A DNA stretch of 64,000 bases, from contig NZ_MRUL01000003.1 of assembly GCF_002006995.1 (NCBI RefSeq), forward strand, positions 1 through 64,000, read 5' to 3'. This document shows, piece after piece, positions 55,285 to 64,000 of the stretch. The notes under the pieces were generated by a model. That model did not search any database and was not told the DNA's origin. It worked only from the letters and a program-made list of their open reading frames with translations. Source of the DNA: Izhakiella australiensis. GTDB lineage: Bacteria; Pseudomonadota; Gammaproteobacteria; Enterobacterales; Enterobacteriaceae. Every line of letters begins with the position of its first letter. Position 1 is the stretch's first letter. The translations under genes were made by a program, and so were the position numbers.

Positions 55285-56214
55285 TTATTGTTCAAGCGCC
55301 GCTGAAAGCGTGGCAGGATCGTTCACTGCCGACGCGCTCAGGGTGTCAACAATACGTTTGGTCAGTCCGGTAAGAACTTTACCCGGCCCAACTTCAAGCA
55401 GCGTAGTCACGCCCTGCGCTGCAATAAATTCTACCGACTCCGTCCAGCGAACCGGACTATAGAGCTGGCGAACCAGCGCGTCACGGATCGCTTTGCCGTC
55501 GTTTTCACATTTTACATCAACGTTATTTACTATCGGCAAAACTGGCGCGCTGAACGTGATTTTCTCCAGCGCCAGCGCTAACTGTTCCGCCGCCGGTCTC
55601 ATTAAGGCGCAGTGCGAAGGCACGCTTACCGGCAGCGGCAGCGCGCGCTTAGCGCCGGCGGCTTTGCACGCCGCGCCGGCACGCTCTACGGCCTCTTTAT
55701 TCCCGGCAATAACCACCTGGCCCGGCGAGTTGAAATTAACCGGCGAGACCACCTGCCCCTGCGCCGCTTCTTCACAGGCCTTAGCAATCGACGCATCATC
55801 AAGTCCGATAATCGCCTGCATAGCGCCCGTTCCTTCCGGCACCGCCTGTTGCATCAGCTTCCCGCGCAGCTCAACCAGCTTAATCGCTGCGGCGAACTCA
55901 ATCACGCCCGCACACACCAGCGCAGAATACTCGCCGAGGCTATGCCCGGCCAGCAGCATAGGCTGCGGGCCGTTTTGCTGCTGCCAGACGCGAAAAATCG
56001 CCACCGAAGCAGCCAGCAGCGCCGGCTGCGTTTGCCAGGTTTTATTCAGCTCTTCAGCCGGGCCATGCTGCACCAGCTGCCACAGATCGTAGCCCAGCGC
56101 AGCAGAAGCTTCGCGGAACGTATCCTCAACCAGCGGATAAGCGGCGGCCAGCTCTGCCAGCATGCCAACGGTCTGCGATCCCTGGCCGGGGAAAACCATT
56201 GCAAATTGCGTCAT
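55285..56214 (-). CDS. fabD: Malonyl-CoA:ACP transacylase
   Basis: 309 residues from the ATG at 56214 (MTQFAMVFPGQGSQ), the E. coli length; another ATG lies one codon upstream. Nucleophile Ser92 in LLAGHSLGEYSAL, His in VPSHCALMRPAAE and Gln in FPGQGSQ. Moves malonyl groups from CoA to ACP. 15 bp after fabH. Confidence 0.97.
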   Translation of the reverse strand: MTQFAMVFPGQGSQTVGMLAELAAAYPLVEDTFREASAALGYDLWQLVQHGPAEELNKTWQTQPALLAASVAIFRVWQQQNGPQPMLLAGHSLGEYSALVCAGVIEFAAAIKLVELRGKLMQQAVPEGTGAMQAIIGLDDASIAKACEEAAQGQVVSPVNFNSPGQVVIAGNKEAVERAGAACKAAGAKRALPLPVSVPSHCALMRPAAEQLALALEKITFSAPVLPIVNNVDVKCENDGKAIRDALVRQLYSPVRWTESVEFIAAQGVTTLLEVGPGKVLTGLTKRIVDTLSASAVNDPATLSAALEQ

Positions 56215-56229
56215 CATTTTTTCCTGTTA

Positions 56230-57183
56230 TTAAAAACGAACCAGCGCGGAGCCCCAGGTAAATCCGCCGCCAAACGCTTCCAGCAGAATTAACTGGCCGC
56301 GTTGAATACGTCCGTCGCGCACCGCTTCATCCAGCGCTGCAGGTACCGATGCTGCCGAGGTGTTGCCATGACGATCCAGGGTCACCACCACCTTGTCCAT
56401 TCCCATGCCAAGCTTTTTCGCCGTCGCGCTGATAATGCGCAAATTAGCCTGATGCGGCACCAGCCAGTCCAGCTCGCTGCGATCGAGGTTATTCGCGCTC
56501 AGCGTTTCCTCGACAATATGCGCCAGTTCGGTTACCGCAACTTTAAATACTTCGTTGCCGGACATGGTCAGCCAGGCGGTTTCAGCCTGCGGATCGCGCG
56601 ATGGGTAGGGCAGCGTAAGCAGCTGGCCGTAGCGACCGTCGGCGTGCAGATGGGTAGAAATGATGCCCGGGGCTTCGCTGGCACCCAGCACCACCGCACC
56701 GGCGCCATCGCCAAACAGAATAACCGTGCCGCGATCTTCAGGATTAAGCGTACGCACCAGCGAATCAGCACCGATGACTAACGCATACTTAAGCGCGCCA
56801 TTTTTGACGTACTGATCGGCAATGCTCAGCGCATAGGTAAAGCCGGCGCAGGCCGCTGCGATATCAAAAGCCGCGCAGTCGTTGATTTCCAACTGCTGCT
56901 GAATGATGCACGCCGAACTGGGAAACGCATGGCTGGAAGAGGTCGTCGCGACGACGATGAGGCCGATATCATCTTTGCTGATACCCGCCATCTCCAGGGC
57001 TTTCTTAGCCGCCTGCGTTCCCATCGTGGCGACCGTTTCATCGGCAGCAGCAACCCGGCGTTCACGAATACCGGTACGGGTGACTATCCACTCGTCCGAC
57101 GTATCCACCATTTTTTCCAAATCGGCGTTAGTACGCACCTGTGCGGGCAAATAGCTGCCCGTACCAAGAATCTTTGTATACAT
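56230..57183 (-). CDS. fabH: 3-oxoacyl-ACP synthase III (FabH)
   Basis: 317 residues. Starts fatty acid synthesis by joining acetyl-CoA and malonyl-ACP. Catalytic Cys112 in [17 protein letters not shown], His in [18 protein letters not shown] and Asn in [17 protein letters not shown]. Starts 6 bp after the plsX stop; one operon. Confidence 0.97.
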   Translation of the reverse strand: MYTKILGTGSYLPAQVRTNADLEKMVDTSDEWIVTRTGIRERRVAAADETVATMGTQAAKKALEMAGISKDDIGLIVVATTSSSHAFPSSACIIQQQLEINDCAAFDIAAACAGFTYALSIADQYVKNGALKYALVIGADSLVRTLNPEDRGTVILFGDGAGAVVLGASEAPGIISTHLHADGRYGQLLTLPYPSRDPQAETAWLTMSGNEVFKVAVTELAHIVEETLSANNLDRSELDWLVPHQANLRIISATAKKLGMGMDKVVVTLDRHGNTSAASVPAALDEAVRDGRIQRGQLILLEAFGGGFTWGSALVRF

Positions 57184-57189
57184 GTACGT

Positions 57190-58224
57190 TCAGTCACTCT
57201 TTGGTAATACAGCTTCAAGGCGCACGGCGATTCGTTGGGGAACCTGCCGCTGCACCGCCTGCTCTGCTTGTTGAATTGCCACCGTAAAAGCGCGCTGATT
57301 AGCCGCACCATGGCTCTTAATAACCGTACCGCGTAATCCTAACAAGCAAGCGCCATTGTACTGATCGGGATTCAGATGGCCGAATCGCTTTGACAGACGC
57401 TTTTGCAACCAGCGTCCCAGCAGCGTCATCCACCAGGCCCGTTTTTCCCCTTCGCCCTGTGATTTAAGCAGCGAAAGGAACATTCTTACCACCCCTTCCA
57501 TGGTCTTCAGCGTAACATTGCCCACGAAGCCATCGCAAACAAGCACATCCGTTTTCCCGGTAAGAAGATCGTTACCTTCAAGATAGCCAATGTAGTTGAT
57601 ATCCGCCGAGCCACGCAGCATTTCTGCGGCATGGCGAATGGTATCCAGTCCTTTGCTCTCTTCCTGACCAATGTTCAGCAGGGCGACTCTCGGGTTGGCA
57701 ATGGCCAGCACATCTTCTGCCATCACCGCGCCCATCACCGCGAACTGCACCAGCATGGTACTGTCGGAACCGACGTTAGCGCCCAGGTCGAGCACCACCG
57801 TCCTCCCCTGCTGCTGGTTAGGTAAAACGGTCATCAAAGCAGGACGTTCAATGCCATCCAGCGGTTTGAGCAATAATTTCGCCAGCCCCATTAGCGCACC
57901 GGTATTTCCGGCGCTGATGCAGGCCTGCGCTTTGCCCTCTTTTACCATTTCCAGCGCAATGCGCATTGACGACCCACGGCTGTTGCGGATCGCCTGGGAG
58001 GGTCTGGCATCACTGGCTATAACCGACTCAGCCGCAATAACTTGCAGGCGTTCGCGCAGCGCGGAATCGGCTTTAGAAAGTGATGTGGAGATTGCGTCGG
58101 GATCGCCGACCAGGAGGAGATTTAATTGCGAATTCGCGGCCAGTGCCTGCAATGCAGCAGGCACTGTGACGCAGGGACCGAAGTCCCCGCCCATGGCATC
58201 TATTGCCAGGGTCAAACGTGTCAA
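57190..58224 (-). CDS. plsX: Phosphate acyltransferase PlsX
   Basis: 344 residues. Makes acyl-phosphate from acyl-ACP for phospholipid synthesis. [20 protein letters not shown] at the N-terminus, [28 protein letters not shown] and [28 protein letters not shown] are family blocks. Lies between rpmF and fabH, the common bacterial order. The stop is 6 bp from fabH. Confidence 0.97.
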   Translation of the reverse strand: MTRLTLAIDAMGGDFGPCVTVPAALQALAANSQLNLLLVGDPDAISTSLSKADSALRERLQVIAAESVIASDARPSQAIRNSRGSSMRIALEMVKEGKAQACISAGNTGALMGLAKLLLKPLDGIERPALMTVLPNQQQGRTVVLDLGANVGSDSTMLVQFAVMGAVMAEDVLAIANPRVALLNIGQEESKGLDTIRHAAEMLRGSADINYIGYLEGNDLLTGKTDVLVCDGFVGNVTLKTMEGVVRMFLSLLKSQGEGEKRAWWMTLLGRWLQKRLSKRFGHLNPDQYNGACLLGLRGTVIKSHGAANQRAFTVAIQQAEQAVQRQVPQRIAVRLEAVLPKSD

Positions 58225-58250
58225 AGTATCGCCTTGCGCTGCCGCAAGAA

Positions 58251-58421
58251 TTACTTAACGATAACTTTGCGACCGCGGTAGTAGCCATCCGCAGTGATGT
58301 GGTGACGCAGATGAGTTTCGCCAGAAACTTTATCTACTGACAGAGTGGACGTAGTCAGTGCGTCATGAGAACGACGCATACCACGCTTGGAACGGGTTGG
58401 TTTATTCTGTTGTACGGCCAT
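58251..58421 (-). CDS. rpmF: Ribosomal protein L32
   Basis: 56 residues, one fewer than E. coli. [21 protein letters not shown] and [19 protein letters not shown] are almost identical to E. coli; the middle ([14 protein letters not shown]) is a little shorter. Small basic protein of the large subunit. Between yceD and plsX, with only 14 bp after yceD. It is missed by length limits. Confidence 0.97.
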   Translation of the reverse strand: MAVQQNKPTRSKRGMRRSHDALTTSTLSVDKVSGETHLRHHITADGYYRGRKVIVK

Positions 58422-58435
58422 GGACCTTACTCCTA

Positions 58436-58957
58436 TTACTTACGCTTTAAACTGGCTAATACGGCAAATGGATTTGGTTTCTCTGCCTCTTCAGGCAATT
58501 TGCCAAAGACCATGTCCGCTTCGGACACTTCACAGTGTTCAGAATCATGCACCGGCACCACAGGCAACGCGAGAATGATTTCATCTTCAATCATTGCCAG
58601 CAGATTGACTTCGCCGAATTCGTCGACATCAACCGGCTCATAGGCTTCCGGCAGTGCTTCTGCCTGGTCGTCATTCCTGACCGGGCTGAAACAGTAGGTT
58701 ACGTGAACCTGGTGTGCAAACGGCTGTCCACAGCGCTGACAAGTCAGCGTGACATCTACCTGCGCAGTGCAGCTCAATACGGCAAGGCGCTGGCTGTCGA
58801 TGGCAAAGGACATGGCGCATTCCACATCACTGTCCACGCTGGCGACTGACCCGGCGACGCGCTCGACCTGATCGGGGGTATAAATACCCTGGTAATCAAG
58901 GCGCTTCTGAGCGGTACGGACTGGATCAAGCGTCAGGGGTAATTTTACCTTTTGCAT
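58436..58957 (-). CDS. yceD: YceD, 23S rRNA accumulation protein (DUF177)
   Basis: 173 residues, E. coli length. DUF177 pattern with [43 protein letters not shown]. In plants and bacteria the family helps 23S rRNA accumulation. It is the first gene of the rpmF-plsX-fab operon and is divergent from yceF. Confidence 0.95.
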   Translation of the reverse strand: MQKVKLPLTLDPVRTAQKRLDYQGIYTPDQVERVAGSVASVDSDVECAMSFAIDSQRLAVLSCTAQVDVTLTCQRCGQPFAHQVHVTYCFSPVRNDDQAEALPEAYEPVDVDEFGEVNLLAMIEDEIILALPVVPVHDSEHCEVSEADMVFGKLPEEAEKPNPFAVLASLKRK

Positions 58958-59099
58958 AGGGCGCGCATATTAACTTTGTAACGTCTTAGAGTCAAAGAAA
59001 AAGGCCGTTTTACGGCATCTTTCACCCAGTATTCGCATCCTGTGCGGCGCACAGTTTAAAATGAGAGTTCTTTTAACGCCACAGGTTGTGAAAAATTTT

Positions 59100-59690
59100 A
59101 TGCATCAACTGGTTTTAGCCTCAACCTCGCCCTTTCGCAAATCGCTATTAGAAACGCTGGGGCTGCCGTTTATTACCGCCGCCCCGCAGGTTGATGAAAG
59201 TCCACATCCGGGGGAGCGCGCCTCTGAATTGGTTCGGCGTCTGGCGATTGCCAAGGCGCAGGCTCTGGCTGCGCCTTATCCGCAGCATCTGATTATCGGC
59301 AGCGATCAGGTCTGCGTGCTCGACGGCCAGATTACCGGCAAGCCGCACACCGCACAGGCGGCTTGCCAGCAGCTCGCGCGGGCCAGCGGTAAATGCGTGA
59401 CGTTCTATACCGGCCTGGCGCTATTTGATAGCCGGGAAAACCAGCTTCAGTGCTGCGTTGAACCATTTAACGTTTATTTTCGCCCCCTGAGCGAGCCAGA
59501 GATTGCCCGCTATATCGAACGCGAACGGCCGCTCAACTGCGCGGGCAGCTTTAAAAGCGAGGGGTTGGGCATTACGCTCTTCGAGCGCCTTGAAGGACGC
59601 GACCCGAATACGCTGATCGGCCTGCCGCTCATCGCCCTGTGCGAAATGCTGCGCCAGGCGGGTTGCGATCCCTTGCTGCAAACGCAATAG
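59100..59690 (+). CDS. yceF: Maf-family nucleotide pyrophosphatase YceF
   Basis: 196 residues from the ATG at 59100 ([18 protein letters not shown]), matching E. coli YceF; a start at 59061 would add 13 unsupported residues. Maf blocks: [38 protein letters not shown] and [25 protein letters not shown]. The subfamily removes pyrophosphate from m7GTP, cleaning the pool. Divergent from yceD, convergent with rluC. Confidence 0.93.
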   Translation: MHQLVLASTSPFRKSLLETLGLPFITAAPQVDESPHPGERASELVRRLAIAKAQALAAPYPQHLIIGSDQVCVLDGQITGKPHTAQAACQQLARASGKCVTFYTGLALFDSRENQLQCCVEPFNVYFRPLSEPEIARYIERERPLNCAGSFKSEGLGITLFERLEGRDPNTLIGLPLIALCEMLRQAGCDPLLQTQ

Positions 59691-59713
59691 CAAAGGCGGC
59701 AGGACCGGTCCGA

Positions 59714-60667
59714 TTATTGCCCCGCGCGCAATGCCGCCAGGCAAGCCTTCAGCTGGCTGTCCAGCGGCGCTTCAATGCGCAGCGTTTCACCGGAGATCGG
59801 ATGAGTGAAGGTGAGCGCGGCGGCGTGCAGAAACAGACGTGACAGCCCGGTCATCGCCAGCTGGCGGTCAAAGCGCCGATCGCCGTAGCGATCGTCAAAG
59901 GCGATCGGATGACCGGCATGCAACGCGTGGACGCGGATCTGATGGGTACGCCCGGTTATCGGGCTGGCTTTAACCAGGGTTGCGTCGGCGAAGCGCGCCT
60001 CCACTTTAAAGCGGGTTTCAGACGGCTTGCCTTCGCTGCTGACCCGCACCATCCTCTCCCCGCTTTGCAAAATATTTTTCAGCAGCGGCGCCTGCACGCT
60101 TTTCAGATGGGAAGGCCAACTGCCCTGCACCAATGCCAGATAATCTTTTTGCATCCCTTTAGCGCGCAGCTGTTCATGCAGCGCGCGCAGCGCGGAACGT
60201 TTTTTAGCCACCAGCAGGACGCCGGAAGTATCGCGGTCCAGGCGGTGGACTAATTCAAGAAACCGCGCCTCCGGGCGCAGCGCCCGCAGCCCTTCTATTA
60301 CGCCAAAGCTCAATCCGCTGCCGCCGTGTACTGCCGTACCTGATGGCTTGTTGAGCAGCAGAATCGCGTCATCTTCGTAGAGAATACAGTCTTCCAGCGA
60401 GGCGACCTTTTCGAGCTTAGGCGACAGCGCCGGTTCATCGCGCTCGGCGACCCTGACCGGGGGAATACGCACTTCATCACCGCTTTCCAGCTTATATTCC
60501 GGCTTGATGCGCTTTTTATTAACCCGCACCTCACCCTTACGCAGAATGCGGTAAATCATGCTCTTCGGCACCCCCTTGAGTCGGGTACGCAAAAAGTTAT
60601 CAATTCTCTGCCCCGCCTGGTCGACGGAGATAGTCACATTTTGTACTGAAGGAGATGTCGTTTTCAT
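59714..60667 (-). CDS. rluC: 23S rRNA pseudouridine(955/2504/2580) synthase
   Basis: 317 residues (E. coli 319). N-terminal S4 domain ([42 protein letters not shown]) then the RluA-type catalytic domain with the Asp in [29 protein letters not shown] and [18 protein letters not shown]. Modifies three uridines of 23S rRNA. Divergent from rne with 576 bp between. Confidence 0.97.
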   Translation of the reverse strand: MKTTSPSVQNVTISVDQAGQRIDNFLRTRLKGVPKSMIYRILRKGEVRVNKKRIKPEYKLESGDEVRIPPVRVAERDEPALSPKLEKVASLEDCILYEDDAILLLNKPSGTAVHGGSGLSFGVIEGLRALRPEARFLELVHRLDRDTSGVLLVAKKRSALRALHEQLRAKGMQKDYLALVQGSWPSHLKSVQAPLLKNILQSGERMVRVSSEGKPSETRFKVEARFADATLVKASPITGRTHQIRVHALHAGHPIAFDDRYGDRRFDRQLAMTGLSRLFLHAAALTFTHPISGETLRIEAPLDSQLKACLAALRAGQ

Positions 60668-60939
60668 GATGGGCGATTCTAATTATCGCGCCATAATAGC
60701 GCCACTTCTTTTTCTGTGCTTAACTGACAGTTCGACCTGTGAAAAAAAGGTTTACTCCGGTTTTTAAGCGATTGCTTGCAAAGTGACACATAACGTCATT
60801 TTAAAGCTGGATTAATCTCTCAAGGTCGGAAAAGTCACCTTGCTATCACAAGGTTAGCAGTGGAATAATGCACAGGTTTTCCTGCAAACTTTGTGAAAAC
60901 AAGAAAAAAGCGTATTAAATGTATTAATAAAATTTTGCC

Positions 60940-61243
60940 GGATAGCACATACACGCAGCAATGGCGTAAGACGTTTTGTGAAATCAGGCATTTAGCGGGC
61001 TGCGGGTTGCAGCCTGGACGATATGACGGGATTGGTTCACTTGCTGTTTTGCAGTAGCGGTACCCCCTGTAAGCGCTGTTATTCCATATGAAAAACAGGC
61101 TGCCGAGAATTTGCGCCCCTTTAGCTGGCGACAACCGTGAGGTTGACGGCTATGCGATGAGACACGGGGCCATCGGCTGTTCACGTCCAGCGTCACCATG
61201 CCCGTAGCTCTGTCACTAATGTAAGAATAATGAGTAAGTTACG
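60940..61243 (+). promoter_or_regulatory. rne 5' untranslated region (autoregulatory element)
   Basis: Conserved parts of the long E. coli rne leader are visible: CACGCAGCAATGGCGTAAGA near 60954, TTAGCGGGCTGCGGGTTGCA near 60991, AACCGTGAGGTTGACGGC near 61134, and GTAAGAATAATGAGTAAGTT just before the ATG. In E. coli hairpins in this leader let RNase E cut its own mRNA. The region 60668-60940 upstream shows no gene; it should hold the promoters of rluC and rne. Confidence 0.8.
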
Positions 61244-64000
61244 ATGAAAAGAATGTTGATCAACGCAACTCAACAGGAAGAGTTGCGTGTTGCCCTGGTT
61301 GATGGACAACGTCTGTATGATCTGGACATTGAAAGCCCCGGACATGAACAGAAAAAGGCCAACATCTATAAAGGAAAAATTACCCGAATCGAACCTAGCC
61401 TGGAAGCCGCATTTGTTGATTACGGCGCTGAACGGCACGGTTTCCTCCCTCTGAAAGAAATCTCCCGCGACTACTTCCCCGGCAACTACAATGCTCACGG
61501 CCGTCCGAACATTAAAGACGTGCTGCGTGAAGGTCAGGAAGTTATCGTCCAGATTGATAAAGAAGAGCGCGGCAATAAAGGCGCGGCGCTGACAACCTTT
61601 ATCAGCCTGGCGGGCAGTTATCTGGTGCTGATGCCGAACAACCCGCGCGCGGGCGGTATCTCTCGCCGCATTGAGGGCGACGATCGCACCGAACTAAAAG
61701 AAGCCCTCTCCGCGCTGGAACTGCCGGACGGAATGGGTCTGATCGTTCGCACCGCCGGCGTCGGCAAATCTGCCGAAGCGCTGCAGTGGGATCTTAGCTT
61801 CCGCCTTAAACACTGGGAAGCGATTAAGAAAGCGGCAGAAAATCGCCCCGCGCCGTTTCTGATCCACCAGGAAAGCAACGTTATCGTCCGCGCTTTCCGT
61901 GACTATTTGCGTCAGGACATCGGCGAAATTCTGATCGACAACCCGAAAGTCCTGGAGCTGGCCCGCCAGCATATCGCCGCCCTTGGTCGCCCGGATTTCA
62001 GTAGCAAAATCAAGCTCTATACCGGTGAAATACCGCTTTTCAGCCACTATCAGATCGAATCGCAGATTGAGTCTGCCTTCCAGCGTGAAGTGCGCCTGCC
62101 TTCCGGCGGTTCTATCGTTATCGACACCACCGAGGCCTTAACCGCCATTGATATCAACTCCGCGCGCGCAACCCGCGGCGGCGATATCGAAGAAACGGCA
62201 TTTAATACCAACCTGGAAGCCGCCGACGAAATAGCCCGTCAGCTTCGCCTGCGCGACCTCGGCGGGTTAATTGTTATCGACTTTATCGATATGACGCCGG
62301 TACGCCACCAGCGCGCCGTTGAAAACCGCCTGCGTGAAGCGGTGCGTCAGGACCGGGCCCGTATTCAGATAAGCCATATATCGCGTTTTGGCCTGCTGGA
62401 AATGTCGCGTCAGCGCCTCAGCCCGTCGCTGGGCGAATCCAGCCATCACGTTTGCCCGCGCTGTAGCGGCACCGGCACTATTCGTGATAACGAATCTCTG
62501 TCGCTTTCAATCCTTCGCCTGATAGAAGAAGAAGCGCTGAAGGAAAACACCAAAGAAGTCCATGCCATTGTGCCGGTGCAAATCGCATCTTACCTGCTCA
62601 ATGAAAAGCGTGAAGCAGTCAGCGCAATCGAGCGACGCCAGGGTGACGTGCGTGCCGTCATCGTTCCTGACGATCGTATGGAAACGCCACACTACTCCGT
62701 GCTGCGCGTACGCAAAGGCGAAGAAACACAAACGCTGAGCTACCATCTGCCGAAGCTGCATGAAGCAGAGATGGCGCTGCCATCTGAAGAAGAACAAGCC
62801 GAGCGCCGCCGCCCTGAAACCCCGGCGCTGGCAGCGTTTGTGATGCAGGATGCTCCGCCGGCGATGCAGGAAGCGCCGGTCAGCGAAACCGCATCCACCC
62901 GCGCGAAAGCTAAAACCCCGTCTGCGGCACCGCAAGCGGCCGCTCAGGCTTCAGGCGGTTTCTTTGGTCGACTGCTTGGCGGTCTGAAGAAAATGTTCGC
63001 CGCGGAAACAGCGGAAGCACCGGTTAAAGCAACCGAGCCAGCTAAACCGGCGAGCGAAGAGCAAAATGCACAGCGCGGTGAGCGACGCGATCGCAATAAC
63101 CGTCGCGATCGCAACAGCAACCGGCGCGATCGCAATGACCGTGGTGAGCGTAATGACCGCGGCGACCGTGGCGAACGTAACGACCGCAGCGAGCGTAACG
63201 ATCGTCAGCGTGATAACCGCAGCGGCGAAAATCGTGATGATAATCGTCGTAATAAACGTCAGAATGCTTCCGCCCGTGACGAGCAGCCGGCAGTTCAGCA
63301 GAGCGAGAACGAAGGCGTACGCGACCAGCAGCGTGAAGAGCAGCAGCAGCGGCGCGAACAGCGTGCTGAGCGCCAGCGTCGTCGCCAGGAAGAAAAACGC
63401 CAGGCACAGCTGGAAACTAAAGCCGCTGAGCAGGTCCAGAATGGCGAAGAGTCTGCCTCTGAGGAGGCTGATAGCCGCGAACGCGTTCAGGTCATGCCGC
63501 GCCGTAAACCGCGCCAGCTGACGCAAAAAGTTCGCATCAGCAGCGGTGAAGCCGTGCAGGATGAAGTCAGCCAGCCCGCTACTCCGGTTGAATCCGTGCA
63601 GCAACCTGTCGCCGCTGGCGAAAAAGCCGCAGCGGATGGCGATGAAAACGACGCGCGCGAAAACGGCAATATGCCGCGCCGCTCACGCCGTTCGCCGCGC
63701 CATCTGCGCGTCAGCGGCCAGCGTCGCCGTCGTTACCGTGATGAGCGTTACCCACAGGAGTCGCCGATGCCGTTAAGCAGCGCCAGCGCCTCGCCGGAAG
63801 TCGCTTCCGGAAAAGTGTGGATAAGCTACCCGGTGAATGAAGAACAGCAGGCAGCCGGCGTTCGCGACGTTAACCCGCAGGGCGCCAGCGAAGATACGGC
63901 GGCGGCGATTGCGCTGCCTGCGGCAGAAGACAGCGTAGCGAGTGTCGACGCTGGCGAAGCGCAGCCGGTGAAAACCAGCGAACCCGTTCAGCCAGAAGTC
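61244..64000 (+). CDS. rne: Ribonuclease E, N-terminal 919 codons (partial)
   Basis: Open from the ATG at 61244 to the window end. S1 domain (residues 35-125, [25 protein letters not shown]), RNase H-like and DNase I-like catalytic part with [18 protein letters not shown] and VIDFIDM (Asp equal to E. coli 303 and 346), zinc-link CPRCSGTGT, membrane-binding helix [18 protein letters not shown] and the arginine-rich RNA-binding region (repeats of RDRN, RGER, residues about 605-660). The remaining scaffold, where enolase and PNPase bind, is partly outside. It starts mRNA decay and matures 5S rRNA and tRNA. Confidence 0.97.
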   Translation, partial: MKRMLINATQQEELRVALVDGQRLYDLDIESPGHEQKKANIYKGKITRIEPSLEAAFVDYGAERHGFLPLKEISRDYFPGNYNAHGRPNIKDVLREGQEVIVQIDKEERGNKGAALTTFISLAGSYLVLMPNNPRAGGISRRIEGDDRTELKEALSALELPDGMGLIVRTAGVGKSAEALQWDLSFRLKHWEAIKKAAENRPAPFLIHQESNVIVRAFRDYLRQDIGEILIDNPKVLELARQHIAALGRPDFSSKIKLYTGEIPLFSHYQIESQIESAFQREVRLPSGGSIVIDTTEALTAIDINSARATRGGDIEETAFNTNLEAADEIARQLRLRDLGGLIVIDFIDMTPVRHQRAVENRLREAVRQDRARIQISHISRFGLLEMSRQRLSPSLGESSHHVCPRCSGTGTIRDNESLSLSILRLIEEEALKENTKEVHAIVPVQIASYLLNEKREAVSAIERRQGDVRAVIVPDDRMETPHYSVLRVRKGEETQTLSYHLPKLHEAEMALPSEEEQAERRRPETPALAAFVMQDAPPAMQEAPVSETASTRAKAKTPSAAPQAAAQASGGFFGRLLGGLKKMFAAETAEAPVKATEPAKPASEEQNAQRGERRDRNNRRDRNSNRRDRNDRGERNDRGDRGERNDRSERNDRQRDNRSGENRDDNRRNKRQNASARDEQPAVQQSENEGVRDQQREEQQQRREQRAERQRRRQEEKRQAQLETKAAEQVQNGEESASEEADSRERVQVMPRRKPRQLTQKVRISSGEAVQDEVSQPATPVESVQQPVAAGEKAAADGDENDARENGNMPRRSRRSPRHLRVSGQRRRRYRDERYPQESPMPLSSASASPEVASGKVWISYPVNEEQQAAGVRDVNPQGASEDTAAAIALPAAEDSVASVDAGEAQPVKTSEPVQPEV

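Noticed and set aside
63070-63250. CRISPR-like or tandem DNA repeat
   Set aside because: Degenerate Arg/Asp/Asn codon repeats of the RNase E RNA-binding region, not spaced identical repeats.

Overview
The window is chromosomal DNA of an enterobacterium (order Enterobacterales). Gene content and order from icd to rne follow Escherichia coli closely, and the proteins have E. coli-like lengths and catalytic residues. Several E. coli neighbours are missing at their usual places (potABCD, nagK, ycfT, ldtC-bhsA-comR, ptsG-fhuE). That points to a relative such as the Erwinia/Pantoea group; this placement is inference.

Bases 1 to about 23,095 are a lambdoid prophage inserted at the 3' end of icd, the site used by e14 and phage 21. 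Its left end lies outside the window. From the icd side it carries: integrase and excisionase (21630-22983); a rightward early-left operon with a DEDDh exonuclease, yfdR and yfdQ homologues and a densely structured micro-ORF leader (17486-21586); an immunity region with a short CI-like repressor, a Cro-like protein and five copies of a 17-bp operator (16550-17514); a leftward early-right operon with a ymfL-type regulator, a Rha/KilAC antirepressor and DUF4222; an inserted TumE/TumA/BrnA-like toxin-antitoxin block in the opposite direction (13273-14083); a C4-type antisense RNA upstream of an Ash-Rha gene (12376-13161); replication O and P, a chimeric Dam methylase, a DUF968 protein and antiterminator Q (8057-12379); a late promoter and its terminator (7811-7931); a holin, endolysin and Rz/Rz1 cassette (5514-6792); and Mu-like baseplate genes plus a tail fibre (1-4271). 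Terminase, portal, capsid, sheath, tube and tape-measure genes are absent. A truncated glycosyltransferase-like gene abuts the baseplate gene gp44 directly, which marks a large deletion. The prophage is probably defective for particle production but keeps immunity, replication and lysis functions.

Bases 23,096-38,311 hold icd, then rluE-nudJ-mnmA-hflD-purB-phoPQ-roxA to the right, and pepT, cobB and the lipoprotein exporter lolCDE to the left. A small unknown gene with an ideal ribosome binding site precedes mfd.

Bases 38,481-48,224 hold mfd, ycfJ, ndh and the leftward cluster hinT-ycfL-lpoB-thiK-nagZ-ycfP.

Bases 48,413-58,957 are the large leftward operon set yceD-rpmF-plsX-fabHDG-acpP-fabF-pabC-mltG-tmk-holB-ycfH, which links fatty acid synthesis to folate, dTMP and replication functions. 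Then come yceF, rluC and, after its conserved autoregulatory leader, the first 919 codons of rne.

The most interesting material is in the prophage: the structured RNA at 18251-18381 with two tRNA T-arm-like hairpins, the C4-type antisense RNA with competing pairings, and the three-gene toxin-antitoxin block that shares a control region with it.
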